The position numbers and the translations under genes are program-made. From NCBI GenBank assembly GCA_963846165.1, contig CAWJUU010000005.1, positions 1,116,001 to 1,180,000 on the forward strand: DNA of 64,000 nucleotides. Direction: 5' to 3'. This DNA is from WHSW01 sp963846165 (lineage in GTDB: Bacteria > Actinomycetota > Thermoleophilia > Solirubrobacterales > 70-9). Shown one piece after another: positions 42,751 to 53,149 of the stretch (the first letter of the stretch is position 1; each line of letters starts with the position of its first letter). Under the pieces are notes generated by a model. It was given only the letters and a program-made list of their open reading frames with translations. It was not told the DNA's origin and made no database searches.

Positions 42751-44576
42751 GCCTCTTCGGCGAGGTCGACGAGCGGCGGGCCCTCGCCCGAGCGCTGCTC
42801 GACCGGCCGCTCCCCGCCCCGGGCCCGATCGACGAATCGCGGGTACTGCTCGAGGAAGACGACGTCCACCTTCCCGATCGGCCCGTTGCGGTGCTTGGCG
42901 ATGAGCAGCTCGGCCTCGCTCGGGTCGGCGTCGTCGTTGTAGAACGAGTCGCGGTAGATGAACACGACCACGTCCGAGTCCTGCTCGATCGAGTTGTGGA
43001 CGACGATGTCGTCGGCGACGAAGCTGTGCAGGCCCTCGACCGTGAGGTCGTAGACCTCCTCCTCGCCGTCGGGTTCGATCGACTCGATCGCGTCCCAGGC
43101 AACCTCGAGATTCGGCAATGAAGCGGGTCGCGCAATCTCATCGGCTCGCTGAAGCTCATCCAGCCGTCGCCAACCGCTCCTCGTGAGGAAGCGGTGGTTG
43201 CGGGTGGCCCTGACCGCCTTGCCGCCGCCGGTTCGGAGCCGGAACACCGGATGCCGACCGGTCGAGAACGCCTTGCTCGCCACCCGGGGCTCAAGCCGGC
43301 CGGATTTCGGGTTGGCTGCGAGCACACGGAAGCCCGAACTGCCTTCGAGCTCGGCGATCCTTACGCAACAACCGTCCTCCGGCAAGAAGACGCGGGTCTC
43401 CCCGGTCAGGCAACCGGATTCCCTGAGGTCCGAGAGCATCGGGCGCTTGTGCTTGTCGGGGCGCTGTTCGGGAGCGCGCGAGAGCTGGGAGAGGCCGATC
43501 ACCGGGGTGTCGAGCTCGCGGGCGAGGATCTTCAGCCCGCGCGAGAACTGGCTCACCTGCTCGACCCGGTTGGCGCGCGGGTCCTCGGCGCGCATGAGCT
43601 GCATGTAGTCGACGATCACGAGCCCGAGCTTGCCGCCCTGGTTGGCGGCGAGCCGCCGCGACTTCGCCCGCAACTCGAGCATGCTCAGGTCCGAGGACTC
43701 GTCGATCCACAACGGAGCCGACTCGAGCGCGTTGCAGGCGCGGACCACCCGCGGCCAGTCGCGCTCCGCGACCTTGCCCTTGCGCAGGCGGTCGTTGGGG
43801 ATCCGCGAGCCGCTGGAGATGAAGCGGTGGGCGAGCTCCGCCTCCGACATCTCGAGCGAGAAGAAGGCGACCGGGAGCTCGTACTTGGTCGCCACGTTCT
43901 CGGCGATGTTGCAGACGAGCGCCGACTTGCCGAACGAGGGCCTGGCAGCGATCGTGATCAGGTTGCCGGGCTGGAAACCGCCGAGGATGCCGTCGAGCTC
44001 GCGGAAGCCCGAGGGCGTGCCGGTGACGTCCATGTCGCCCTTGGCCAGCGCCTCGAGCCGGTCGATCTCGAACTCGAGGATCTCGGCGAGCTTCGAGAAG
44101 TCCTTCGAGCGCTCGTCGTGGGCGACCTTGAACAACATCGCCTCGGCGCGTTCGACGAGCTCGCGGGGCTCGCCGTCGCGCTCGTTGACCGACTTCTGGA
44201 TCGCGTGACTGGCCTCGAGCAGGCGGCGCAGGAGCGCGTTTCGCTTGACGATCTGCGCGTAGTGCTTGGCGTTGCCCGGCACCGGGACGACCGAGGCGAA
44301 ATGAGAGACGCCGTCACGCCCGCCCGCCTCTTCGAGCTGTCCCTCGGAGCGAAGGACCTCGGAAACCGTGATCGCGTCGATCGACTCGTTGCGCTCGTAA
44401 AGGCGCTTGATCGCCCTGAAGACGTGCCGGTGGCGCTCGCGGTAGAAGTCCTCGTCAGCGAGCCGGACGTCGAGGATGACGTCGTCGAGCGTCCCCGCCG
44501 AAACCATCAGCGCGCCGAGCACCGACTCCTCGGCCTCGAGGTTCTGCGGTGGGACGTGTGCCTCTGCGGTTGCCAT
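42747..44576 (-). CDS. dnaB: Replicative DNA helicase DnaB containing a mini-intein
   Basis: A 609-aa precursor. N-terminal domain starts VPPQNLEAEESVLGALM; the RecA-like motor has Walker A ARPSFGKSAL (211-220) and Walker B LVIVDYMQLM (319-328). Extein sequence breaks after RPMLSDLRESG and resumes SIEQDSDVVVFIYRD, the known DnaB intein insertion point. Removing residues 389-528 gives a normal 469-aa DnaB. Splicing must succeed for a working helicase. It begins 134 bp after the small metallopeptidase stop, with a terminator-like hairpin between. Confidence 0.93.
   Translation of the reverse strand: MATAEAHVPPQNLEAEESVLGALMVSAGTLDDVILDVRLADEDFYRERHRHVFRAIKRLYERNESIDAITVSEVLRSEGQLEEAGGRDGVSHFASVVPVPGNAKHYAQIVKRNALLRRLLEASHAIQKSVNERDGEPRELVERAEAMLFKVAHDERSKDFSKLAEILEFEIDRLEALAKGDMDVTGTPSGFRELDGILGGFQPGNLITIAARPSFGKSALVCNIAENVATKYELPVAFFSLEMSEAELAHRFISSGSRIPNDRLRKGKVAERDWPRVVRACNALESAPLWIDESSDLSMLELRAKSRRLAANQGGKLGLVIVDYMQLMRAEDPRANRVEQVSQFSRGLKILARELDTPVIGLSQLSRAPEQRPDKHKRPMLSDLRESGCLTGETRVFLPEDGCCVRIAELEGSSGFRVLAANPKSGRLEPRVASKAFSTGRHPVFRLRTGGGKAVRATRNHRFLTRSGWRRLDELQRADEIARPASLPNLEVAWDAIESIEPDGEEEVYDLTVEGLHSFVADDIVVHNSIEQDSDVVVFIYRDSFYNDDADPSEAELLIAKHRNGPIGKVDVVFLEQYPRFVDRARGGERPVEQRSGEGPPLVDLAEEA
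42993..43412 (-). other. DnaB mini-intein (140 aa, no homing endonuclease)
   Basis: The intein spans precursor residues 389-528. Block A begins C389 (CLTGETRVFL). Block B is AVRATRNHRFLT with T458 and H461. The C-terminal blocks read VYDLTVEGLHSFVADD then IVVHN with the penultimate His, terminal Asn and +1 Ser needed for cyclisation. The middle holds only about 45 residues, so the LAGLIDADG endonuclease is absent. All splicing residues appear intact. Confidence 0.92.
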
Positions 44577-44606
44577 ACGTCTCTCGGTTTAGAGGTCGTG
44601 GCGGCG

Positions 44607-44633
44607 GCAAAATCGCCCCAGGCGGCCCCTGGG
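44607..44633 (-). terminator. Hairpin with T-tract before dnaB
   Basis: On the minus strand CCCAGG pairs with CCTGGG across a 5-nt loop, followed three bases later by TTTT. It lies after the metallopeptidase stop (44,711) and before the dnaB start (44,576), so it could end the signal peptidase transcript or attenuate dnaB. Confidence 0.5.
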
Positions 44634-44710
44634 TCGAGACAATCACAGCCGCCCCAGTGACGCAGGAGCGGTTCCCGCTATCTCGGCCAGAACGTCAGCC
44701 TGAACTCGCC

Positions 44711-45160
44711 TCAGAGGCCGAGCGCGGCGACGCCGGGCTCTCCGTAACCGAGGTGATGGGCCAGTTCGTGACGGAGAGTGCGCTCGACCTGGCGCGCGAG
44801 CAGCCTGCGATCGAAGCCGAAGTCGCGTTCGAGCGTGTCCTGGAAGATCACGATCCGGTGCGCGGCGCGGTCGCGGGCGATGGTCGCGCCGTAGTACTGG
44901 CCGTAGGCGCGGATCTCAGCGCCTCGGTCCGAGACGACGACCGGCACGTGGTCGATCACGCCTGCGAACTCCGGTGGCAGACGGTCGATGGCGTCGGCGA
45001 CGAGCTGCTCGAAAGCCGTCAGCTCGCGACTCTCCGTGCGCAGCGCGCGCGCCAGCTCCTCGCTGTGTTCGACCAGAGCATCGAACTCGTCGTGACTCAT
45101 CTCGGAGGGCTCGCGGCGGCCCGGCACCTCGCGACCGGGAAGGAAACGGCAATCCATCAC
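44711..45160 (-). CDS. Small zincin-like metallopeptidase (DUF1025 / MMP-like domain)
   Basis: Up to 149 aa, with HELAHHLG (H131-E132-H135) as the zinc-binding HExxH at the C-terminus and the family segment IVIFQDTLERDF before it. Starts at GTG 45,160/ATG 45,157, overlapping the lepB stop, or at ATG 45,100 (MSHDEFDALVE), which better fits the family N-terminus. The substrate is unknown; the group lacks a signal peptide and is presumably cytoplasmic. Confidence 0.8.
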   Translation of the reverse strand: MMDCRFLPGREVPGRREPSEMSHDEFDALVEHSEELARALRTESRELTAFEQLVADAIDRLPPEFAGVIDHVPVVVSDRGAEIRAYGQYYGATIARDRAAHRIVIFQDTLERDFGFDRRLLARQVERTLRHELAHHLGYGEPGVAALGL

Positions 45161-45834
45161 AGCGTCCCGATGCGATCCGGTGGCCAGTAGGTGGCGAAGG
45201 CCTGGCCCACGATCCAGTCTCGGGGAATCGGCCCATAGAAACGGCTGTCGTCGCTGGAGGGCCGGTTGTCGCCCATCATGAAGTAGTGGTCCGGGGGGAT
45301 CACGATCGGCTGCGGATAGTCACAGCTGCCGGCTCCACGGCAGGGAATGGTCTCCCAGTCGCCTTCGACCGCTTCGCCGTCGACGATCGGGATCCCGTCG
45401 ACGACCTCGAGCCGATCGCCGGGCCCAGCCACCACCCGCTTGATGAAGTTCGCCTCCGCCCTCACGGATCCCGGCTCGGGGCAGGCCTGACCCGATCGCT
45501 GCTCGGCCTGCGCCGGACACTCGGGCAGCCGGCTACCTGAGCCCTGCTCGTCGGGCACCGCGTTGAGCGGCGGGTGAAAGACCACCACGTCGCCGATCTC
45601 GGGATCGCCACCGAGACGAGTCGAGAAGCGGTTGACGAGCACGCGCTGGCCGATGTCGAGGGTCGGTTCCATCGACGGTGACGGGATCTGGTACGGCTTC
45701 ACGGCCCACGACTGGACCGCGAGCGCCAGGCCGATCGCCACGATGACGATGAAGAGCAGCTCGAAGAGGGATCCCCGGTGGGCCCCTACGATTCGCGCCA
45801 GGCGGCTGTTGTCCGGTGTTGCTCCGATGCCCAC
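45157..45834 (-). CDS. lepB: Signal peptidase I
   Basis: A 225-aa type I signal peptidase that cleaves Sec/Tat signal peptides. One N-terminal membrane anchor (LLFIVIVAIGLALAVQSWAV), catalytic S54 in IPSPSMEPTL and general-base K132 in FIKRVVAGPGD; the C-terminal YFMMGDNRPSSDDSRFYGP box is present. An insert of about 35 residues containing two Cys lies between Ser and Lys. The start is GTG 45,834. It is the only signal peptidase in the window and would serve the several exported proteins here. Confidence 0.92.
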   Translation of the reverse strand: MGIGATPDNSRLARIVGAHRGSLFELLFIVIVAIGLALAVQSWAVKPYQIPSPSMEPTLDIGQRVLVNRFSTRLGGDPEIGDVVVFHPPLNAVPDEQGSGSRLPECPAQAEQRSGQACPEPGSVRAEANFIKRVVAGPGDRLEVVDGIPIVDGEAVEGDWETIPCRGAGSCDYPQPIVIPPDHYFMMGDNRPSSDDSRFYGPIPRDWIVGQAFATYWPPDRIGTL

Positions 45835-45882
45835 AGGCTAGGGAGTGCCTGCACCGCGCTCACTGAGAAACAGCGGTTCGCG

Positions 45883-46692
<810 letters not shown>

Positions 46693-46732
46693 TGATTCAT
46701 GTTCCTTAATAAAACGAGACATGAAAAGGTGT

Positions 46733-46738
46733 TAGGCT
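46733..46738 (+). promoter_or_regulatory. TAGGCT -10-like box before subtilisin-like gene
   Basis: TAGGCT ends 9 nt before ATG 46,748 in an unusually AT-rich 55-bp divergent gap. No Shine-Dalgarno is present, so a leaderless or near-leaderless transcript is likely. Confidence 0.45.
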
Positions 46739-46747
46739 CGCGTTCGC

Positions 46748-49700
46748 ATGTCATGGACGACAGGCGCCCCGGGGAGGTGCGCGTCAAGGAAGTGGACAGC
46801 GGGACTGGCGTTCCTGGTCTTCGCGCTGCTGGCGCCGGCGGTCGCGCTGGCGGCCTTCCCGGGCCCCGACCCGAACGAGAGCGTTCGCGTCAACACTCCC
46901 GACGATCCGGGCTTCGACGACTGCGAGTCCGATGACGAGCAGGGTCCGCCGGGCTGCTCGAGCGCCTTCGACGAGCAGTACGCGCGCTTCGGCTTCGCGC
47001 CCGAGGAGACCGAGCAGAGCGCCGAGTACGACCCGGCGGCCGCCCCCCCACGCCAGGTCGCACAGAACATTGCCGCCGGGCGCAATCCACTCGGCCAGGT
47101 CTCCGGGGTCTCGGCCGACCGTGCTTGGAAGTACTTCGGCGAGGCTGGAGCACCGGCGGGCGACCCGGAGGTCGAGGTCGCGATCCTCGACACCGGAATC
47201 CGCTGGAATAACCCCGAGCTGTGGGCCAAGGTGGCGCTCAACGAGGAGGAGCTGCCGCAGCCGCAGGTCGCGGGCGGCGCGCCCTGCGGCGCCGACGACT
47301 GCAACGGCGACGGGGCCTTCAACGTCGCCGACTATGCGCAGGATCCGCGGGTCTCCGAGAGCGACGGCCACCCGGAGGCCGACGAGGACCTCGACCCGAG
47401 CGACCTGATCGCTCGCTTCAGCGACGGCGCCGACGGCGAGGGCAACGGCTACGCGGATGACATCGCCGGCTGGGACTTCTTCGACGACGACAACGACCCC
47501 TACGACGCCTCGAGCTACTCCCTCGCCGTGGACCACGGCAGCGGGCGAGCCGAGGAGGCCGCCGCGGAGACCGACAACGGCGCCGGCGGCGCCGGGGTCT
47601 GTCCGGCGTGCCAGTTCGTGCCGCTGCGGGTCTGGGACACGTTCGTGGTCGACACCAACAACTTCGCCCAGGGGGTGCTGTACGCGGCCGACAACGGGAT
47701 CGAGGTCGTCGAGGGCGCGGTCGGCGGGCTCGCCAACACCCGCTTCGCCCGCGAGGCGTTCGCGCACGCCTACGAGCGTGGCGTCTTCCTGGCGCTGGTC
47801 TCCTCCGACCTCAACACCGCCAACCACAACTACCCCACCAACTACGACGAGGCGATGTTCGTCGGCGGTACGGTCGCCGACCAGGCCCCGATCGGCATCC
47901 CCTCGCTCAGCGTCCCGATGCGGGAAGTCGTGGACTACGTCAACGATCAAGGCGTGCCCCTGGCGCCCACTGCCGCGGCCGGGACCTGGTTTCGCAACTC
48001 GGGCACGACCCAATACGGCGGCCACGCCCATGTCGTGATGCCGGCGGCGACCGGCTCGGAGGCGACCGGCCAGGCCTCGGGCGCCGCCGCGCTCGTCGCC
48101 AGCTACGGGCGCCTGCGCGCCCGCGCGGGCGAGCTCGCAGGCGGCCCGCTGGAGCCGAACGAGATCAAGCAGCTGCTGACGCTGACCGCCGAGGACGTTC
48201 ATCCCTTCAACACCGACGGCGCCGGCGTCGCCGACCCCGCCCAGGTCGGCTGGGAGCAGCACTTCGGCTACGGCCGGCCCGACCTCGGGCTGGCCCTGGA
48301 GCGGGTTCGCAGCGGTCGCATCCCGCCGCAAGCGCTGATCAGCTCGCCCGATTGGTTCGCGCCGCTGAACGTCGACGATCAGGCGCGGGTCGCGGTCGCC
48401 GCTCGCCTCTCGGCCGACAGAGCGCGGCTGCTCGGAGGCCGCCGCTATGACTGGGAGCTGGAGTGGGCGCCGGGGATCGAGCCCTGCGACGCCGACTTCG
48501 TCACCGCCGCCGGCGGCTCGGGGAGCGTCGCGCTCGAGGCGACCCTGGGGACGATCGACCTCGAGGCGGTGCGCGCCGCGCTCGACGCGCGCACGACGAG
48601 CTCCTCCTGCCCGAATCCGCCGGCGCCGGTCGAGGGCGGCTCGACCCCCGACCCGACCGCTCCCGCGCGCGCGCCCGGCGACGTCGATCCGAACGAGCCC
48701 GCGTTCACGGTCCGCCTCGTGGTCACCGATTCCGAGGGCAACCAGGGCGAGGACCGCAAGGTGCTGTTCGCCTACCGCGATCCGACCCTCCACGAGGGCT
48801 GGGCGCGCCCGATCGGCGGCGAGGCGAACGAGGGCGGCAGCGCGACCACGGGCGGCGAGGCCTCGCAGCGGATGTACGACCTCGACGGCGACAACACGCT
48901 CGAGCTGATCGAGGCAACCTCCTCCGGCGAGTTGCACGCGGTCGGCGCCGACGGCGAGCCGCTTGCGAGCTTCAACGGCGGCGAGCCGGTGGTCACGGCG
49001 ACCTATGCGAACGTCCACCCCGGCGCGCCTTCCTATGCACAAGTCGCGCCGCCGCGGGAGGTGCTGCGCACGCCCGCAATCGGGGACGTGGACGGAGATC
49101 TCGAACCCGAGATCGTCGACTCGGCGGGCGAGCACGTCTACGCCTGGGAGACGGACGGATCCGCGGTCGCGGGCTTCCCGGTGCGCATCGACCCCGCGCT
49201 CTCCGAACCCGCCGACCGCAGTCGCACCAACCACGTCAAGCGCGGCTTCCTTGCTTCGCCCTCGCTCGGCAACCTCGACCAGGACGCCGGGCTGGAGATC
49301 GTCGTCCCGTCGCTCGACCAGCACCTCTATGCCTGGAACGGCGATGGGACGCCGGTGGACGGCTATCCGGTCTACCTGCGCGAGCGAGACGGCACCGGCG
49401 AGCCGATCCCATGCTCAGCCGACTACGTGTGCGCGGAGACGATCAACACCGCGGCGATCGGAGACATCGCCGGCGACTCGAGGCCGGAGATCGTCGTGCC
49501 GACGGCCGAGATCGACGGGCTCGGCGCCGGCGCCGAGGCGCCGCCCGGCATCGAGCCGGCGGCGGACCTGCTCGACGGGCCCGGTGCCCAGGCGGCGATC
49601 CTCGCCAGCGGTCGCATCTACGCGCTCGACGCGAGCGGCGACTTCCTCACGGGCTGGCCGAAGCGGCCGATCGGCCTGCTCCCGGACGTCCTGCCGCTGG

Positions 49701-51038
49701 TGGCCCCCGGCGTCGACCAGGCGCTCGGCAACGTCGACGGCGATCCCGAGCTCGAGGTCGTCGGCTCGCTGACCACCGGCGGCATGATCGCGACCAACGG
49801 CGACGGCTCGCCCGCGGTCGACTACGACTCCACCCCCGCCGGCGGCGAGCAGGTCGACAGGAGCCTGATCCTGAACATGTTCGAGCACCCGGTGGTCGCC
49901 GACCTCGGCGGCGAGCCGGGGCCGGAGGTGCTGAAGGCCGGGATCACCCTCAACGCCGTCCTCAACCTCGCCCTGCTTCCGGGACAGAACCTGCCCTACA
50001 ACCACGTGATGCAGGCGTGGACGGGCGGCAGCGGCGAGTCGCTGCCGGACTACCCGCAGGCGATCGAGGACTACCAGTACCTGACCAGCCCGGCGGTCGC
50101 CGACGTCTCCGATGCCCCCGGAACGGAGGCGATCCTGGGCACCGGCCTCTATTTGATCCGCAACATCAACGCCACCGGCGTCGAGGGCTCGGGGTGGCCG
50201 AAGTTCACCGGCGGCTGGAACATCGCCGTCCCGGCGGTCGGCGACGTCGATGGCTGACGGTGAGCTCGAGGTCTCGACCATGACCCGGGAGGGCTTCTCA
50301 TTCCTCTGGGATACCGATCGCCCGGCCTGCGGTGCGAACGAGGAATCGTGGACCTCGCACCACGATGAGTTCTCGACGAGCGCCTACGGGACCGACGCGC
50401 GGCCACCCGGGACCCCGGAGGAAATCGAGGCAGTTCGCAATCCGGACGGCTCCGTCGAGCTCAGCTGGACGGCCCCCGGCGACGATTGGCTCTGCGGCTC
50501 CGCCGAGAGCATCCGGATTCTCGCTTCGGCGAAGCCGATCGATCAGCCCACGGACGGCGCGGTGGTCCGCGAGCGCTCAGCCGACGAGCAGGCGGGCGAG
50601 CCGGTCGCCGAGAGCTTCAGCGAGACGGAGCTCGGCGACGCCCGACACCTCGCGGTGCTCTATCGGGACGAGGCCGGAAACTGGGGCCGGCTTGCCGCCA
50701 CCGAGGTTCCCGGCCCGGGCCGGTGCGCGAACCTGATCGAGGGCGGGCCGAGGGGCGACATCCTCCGCGGAACCGAGGACGAGGACCAGATTCGCGGCCG
50801 CGGTGGCGCGGACCGAGTCTCCGGTCGCGGCGCGGACGATTGCCTGTTCGCCGGTGCTGGCGCCGACCGGGTACGCGGCGGGAGCGGCGAGGACGAGGTC
50901 CGCGGCGGCGACGGAGAGGACCGCATCAAGGCGGACGACGGCGACCGCGACCAGGTTCGGTGCGGCACGGCCCGCGACCTCGCGATCGTCGATCGTCGGG
51001 ATCGAGTTCGCGGCTGCGAGCGGGTCCGGCTCGGTTAG
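46748..51038 (+). CDS. Very large secreted subtilisin-like (S8) protein with FG-GAP, FnIII-like and RTX-like parts
   Basis: About 1430 aa if one extra base at 50,255 is ignored. Signal peptide (GLAFLVFALLAPAVALA). S8 domain with Asp in VAILDTGIRW, His in VDHGSGRAEEAA and Ser in ATGSEATGQASG; the His and Ser contexts deviate from HGTHVAG and GTSMAxP, so activity may be weak. A calcium-loop-like CNGDGAFNVADY insert precedes the His. The C-terminal half has about six FG-GAP-like repeats (AIGDVDGDLEPEIV, ALGNVDGDPELEVV, VGDVDG|DGELEV). After the frame break come an FnIII-like module (GSVELSWTAPGDDW) and RTX-like Gly/Asp repeats. Probably surface or extracellular. Confidence 0.8.
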
Positions 51039-51139
51039 CCACGCCGTGAGGCGTCGAAGAGCAGGTGCACCCGGATATACGGGGCAAACGTGCTCCTCGC
51101 TGATCTAAACGGGTCTGCGAGGCTCTGCGACCTCCATCG

Positions 51140-51604
51140 TCAGTCTTCCCACACCCGGCCCGGGAGCCGCTCCGTGACCTCCTGCAGGATGTACCCGTTG
51201 CCGTCGGGATCGCTGAACGTGGCGTAGCTGTTGTAGGAGGTGCGGTCCGGGTCCAGGCCCGGCTCGAACCCCGACTCGCCGCGATGGAAGAAGTCGCTGA
51301 CCTCGACGCCGCGGCTGATCAGGAACTCGCGCGCCGCCTCGATGTCGGAGACGACCATCTCCAAGCGCTCGACGGAGCCCGGCTCGCCCTTGATGAAGCC
51401 CTTGCCGAACGCGATCGAGCACTCCGAGTGGGGGGGCGTGAACTGGACCACCCGGACGCCCTCGCCGAGGTCGAAGTCGGCGTCGAGTCGCCATCCGAGG
51501 CTCTCGTAGAAGCCCTTTGCCCGATCGACATCGGAGACGGGCAACGCGACGACCTCGAGCTTCATCTCCGCCGCGCTTTCACCGCTTACGTCGGTGCTGC
51601 TCAT
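51140..51604 (-). CDS. VOC/glyoxalase-like protein
   Basis: A 154-aa vicinal-oxygen-chelate protein: KLEVVALPVSDVDRAKGFYE, RLEMVVSDIEAAREFLISRG and ATFSDPDGNGYILQEVTE, the two beta-alpha-beta-beta-beta modules. Metal ligands cannot be assigned surely; relatives include lyases, dioxygenases and bleomycin-resistance proteins. ATG 51,604 has a strong GGGAGG at a 5-nt spacing and its own promoter, so it is independent of the ribosomal genes upstream. Confidence 0.82.
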   Translation of the reverse strand: MSSTDVSGESAAEMKLEVVALPVSDVDRAKGFYESLGWRLDADFDLGEGVRVVQFTPPHSECSIAFGKGFIKGEPGSVERLEMVVSDIEAAREFLISRGVEVSDFFHRGESGFEPGLDPDRTSYNSYATFSDPDGNGYILQEVTERLPGRVWED

Positions 51605-51649
51605 CTTGACCTCCCGTCAATAGGCATGTCCAGCAACCGTTCCAGGACG

Positions 51650-51678
51650 AGCCTATGCCGCGTTTTCCGGTCGGTCAA
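51650..51678 (-). promoter_or_regulatory. Promoter of VOC gene
   Basis: On the minus strand TTGACC (51,673-51,678) and TAGGCT (51,650-51,655) are separated by exactly 17 bp. This is the clearest promoter in the window and supports TAGGCT as the -10 form used at other genes here. Confidence 0.65.
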
Positions 51679-51703
51679 GCGGAAATTCAGCCCGCCTGCG
51701 CGG

Positions 51704-52156
51704 TTACTTCTGCTCCGCGACGATCGTCTTCACGCGGGCGGTGGCGCCGCCGGAGAGCTCGACGTCGATCATGTAGGTGCCGACCTCGCGGATCGGGTCC
51801 TCGAGGCGGATCTTCTTGCGGTCGATCTTGAGGCCGCGCGCATCGGCGATCGCGTCGGCGATCTCGGCGTTGGTCACCGAGCCGTAGAGCTTTCCGTCCT
51901 CGCCGGCGCGGTGCTGGATCGTGAGCACGGTCTTCGCCAGCAGCGCGGCGGTCTCCTCGGCACGGCCGGCGGCCTCGGCGGCGGCGCGCTCGGCGGCCTC
52001 GCGGCGGCGCTGCGCCTCCTGAAGCGACGCGTCGGTCGCCGGTTGGGCGAGCTTGCGCGGGACGAGATAGTTGCGCAGGTAGCCGGGTGAGACGTCGACG
52101 GCGTCGCCGGCAGAGCCGAGGTCGTCGACGTCCTTGAGCAGGATCGCCTGCGCCAT
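51704..52156 (-). CDS. rplI: 50S ribosomal protein L9
   Basis: A 150-aa L9. The N-terminal rRNA-binding domain is AILLKDVDDLGSAGDAVDV, with GYLRNYLVPRKLA, a long connecting helix rich in Glu/Ala/Arg, and the C-terminal domain KLYGSVTNAEIADAI. It follows rpsR by 5 bp in the usual rpsF-ssb-rpsR-rplI order. Confidence 0.95.
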   Translation of the reverse strand: MAQAILLKDVDDLGSAGDAVDVSPGYLRNYLVPRKLAQPATDASLQEAQRRREAAERAAAEAAGRAEETAALLAKTVLTIQHRAGEDGKLYGSVTNAEIADAIADARGLKIDRKKIRLEDPIREVGTYMIDVELSGGATARVKTIVAEQK

Positions 52157-52161
52157 CGCGC

Positions 52162-52443
52162 CTACCGCTCGCCGACGTACGGGAGCAGGGCGAGCTCACG
52201 GGCGCGGCGAATCGCGAGGCCGAGCTGCTGCTGGTGGCGGCGAGAGAGACCGGTGACCCGGCGCGAGCGGACCTTGCCACGGTCGGAGATGAACCGCCGG
52301 AGGGTGTTCAGGTCCTTGTAATCGATGTTCTCGACGTTGAGCCGGGTGTACTTGCGCGGCCGGTAGCGGTCGCCGAAGCGGCCACGGCGACGAGCGCCGC
52401 CGGGCCCGGCCTGCTGGGGCTGTGCGCGCTGCTTGCGGGCCAT
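52162..52443 (-). CDS. rpsR: 30S ribosomal protein S18
   Basis: A 93-aa S18 with the conserved core YKDLNTLRRFISDRGKVRSR, RVTGLSRRHQQQLGLAIRRAR and LLPYV. The N-terminus is extended by a basic Gln/Gly/Arg stretch. S18 pairs with S6 on the small-subunit platform. No Cys ligands are seen in the N-terminus, so it is the zinc-independent form. Confidence 0.95.
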   Translation of the reverse strand: MARKQRAQPQQAGPGGARRRGRFGDRYRPRKYTRLNVENIDYKDLNTLRRFISDRGKVRSRRVTGLSRRHQQQLGLAIRRARELALLPYVGER

Positions 52444-52491
52444 CAGCGGCCCGCCCGTGCGTTGTCTGAAAGCGTGGTCATATCGCGCAAA

Positions 52492-52557
52492 CGCGCCGCT
52501 TGCGGCGGCGCGGGCTGCGCATGATAGCTGAGGCCGCGGCTCCGTGGAACCGCGGCC
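52492..52557. promoter_or_regulatory. Two strong hairpins between ssb and rpsR
   Basis: CGCGCCGC (52,492-52,499) pairs with GCGGCGCG (52,505-52,512), and GGCCGCGG (52,532-52,539) with CCGCGGCC (52,550-52,557). Both have 8 perfect base pairs. No U-tract follows in either direction. In a ribosomal operon they may modulate readthrough, processing or ribosomal-protein feedback. Confidence 0.35.
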
Positions 52558-52582
52558 CAGTCAGCTCCGTGCGAGCCGAGTT

Positions 52583-53047
52583 TTAGAAAGGAATGTCGTC
52601 GTCGGAGGCGCCGACCGCCGCCGGCTCGGAGCTCTCGAAGTCCGAGGTGTCGGCGGGAACATCGGACTGGCCCTGGAAGCTGTTGCCGTTGCCCTGGCCC
52701 CCGCCACCGTCGCGGCTGCCGAGGAACTGGACCGAGTTGGCGATGATCTGGACCGCCTGGCGCTTGCCGCCCTCCTTGGTTTCCCACTCGCGCCAGTCGA
52801 GCCGGCCCTCAACCGCGACCGGACGACCCTTGGAGAGGTAGGTCGAGCAGTTCTCGCCCTGGGCTCCCCAGACGGTGACGTCGAAGTAGTTGGGCTTGTC
52901 GACCCAATTGCCGCTCTCGTCCTTGCGACGCGAGTTGACCGCCACGCGCAGCTCGCACACGCTCGTGCCGCTGGGGAGGCTCCGCAGCTCGGGATCGCGA
53001 GTCAGGTTGCCCGTGATCGCGACGACGTTGATGTTGCTAGCTGCCAC
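52583..53047 (-). CDS. ssb: Single-stranded DNA-binding protein
   Basis: A 154-aa SSB. The OB fold begins INVVAITGNLTRDPELRSL and includes NYFDVTVWGAQGENCSTYLS and RLDWREWETKEGGKRQAVQI. A Gly/Asn/Gln-rich linker leads to the acidic tip DDDIPF, which recruits partner proteins. GTG 53,047 is preceded by AGAGGG; an upstream in-frame extension to 53,131 does not match the family. Confidence 0.94.
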   Translation of the reverse strand: MAASNINVVAITGNLTRDPELRSLPSGTSVCELRVAVNSRRKDESGNWVDKPNYFDVTVWGAQGENCSTYLSKGRPVAVEGRLDWREWETKEGGKRQAVQIIANSVQFLGSRDGGGGQGNGNSFQGQSDVPADTSDFESSEPAAVGASDDDIPF

Positions 53048-53149
53048 TGAAATCAGCCCTCTTTCGAAATCGTTTGTTAGGCCCCAGTCTAAGCCGGGGA
53101 TCGGCGCGTTCTCCCCCCCGCGGGGTAGCAAAGTCGGAAGCTGCGGCGT

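Noticed and set aside
42993..43412. Homing endonuclease inside the DnaB intein
   Set aside because: Only about 45 residues separate splicing blocks and no LAGLIDADG-like motif is present.
44976..45540. Plus-strand open frames opposite lepB and the metallopeptidase
   Set aside because: Shadow frames of genes with complete catalytic motifs on the minus strand.
45834..45840. TAGCCT before lepB as another leaderless promoter
   Set aside because: It directly abuts the GTG start, so a transcript from it would begin inside the coding sequence; not counted in the leaderless set.
51041..51054. ACGCC-GTGA-GGCGT hairpin after the S8 gene as a terminator
   Set aside because: Only five base pairs and no T-run; too weak to list as a feature.
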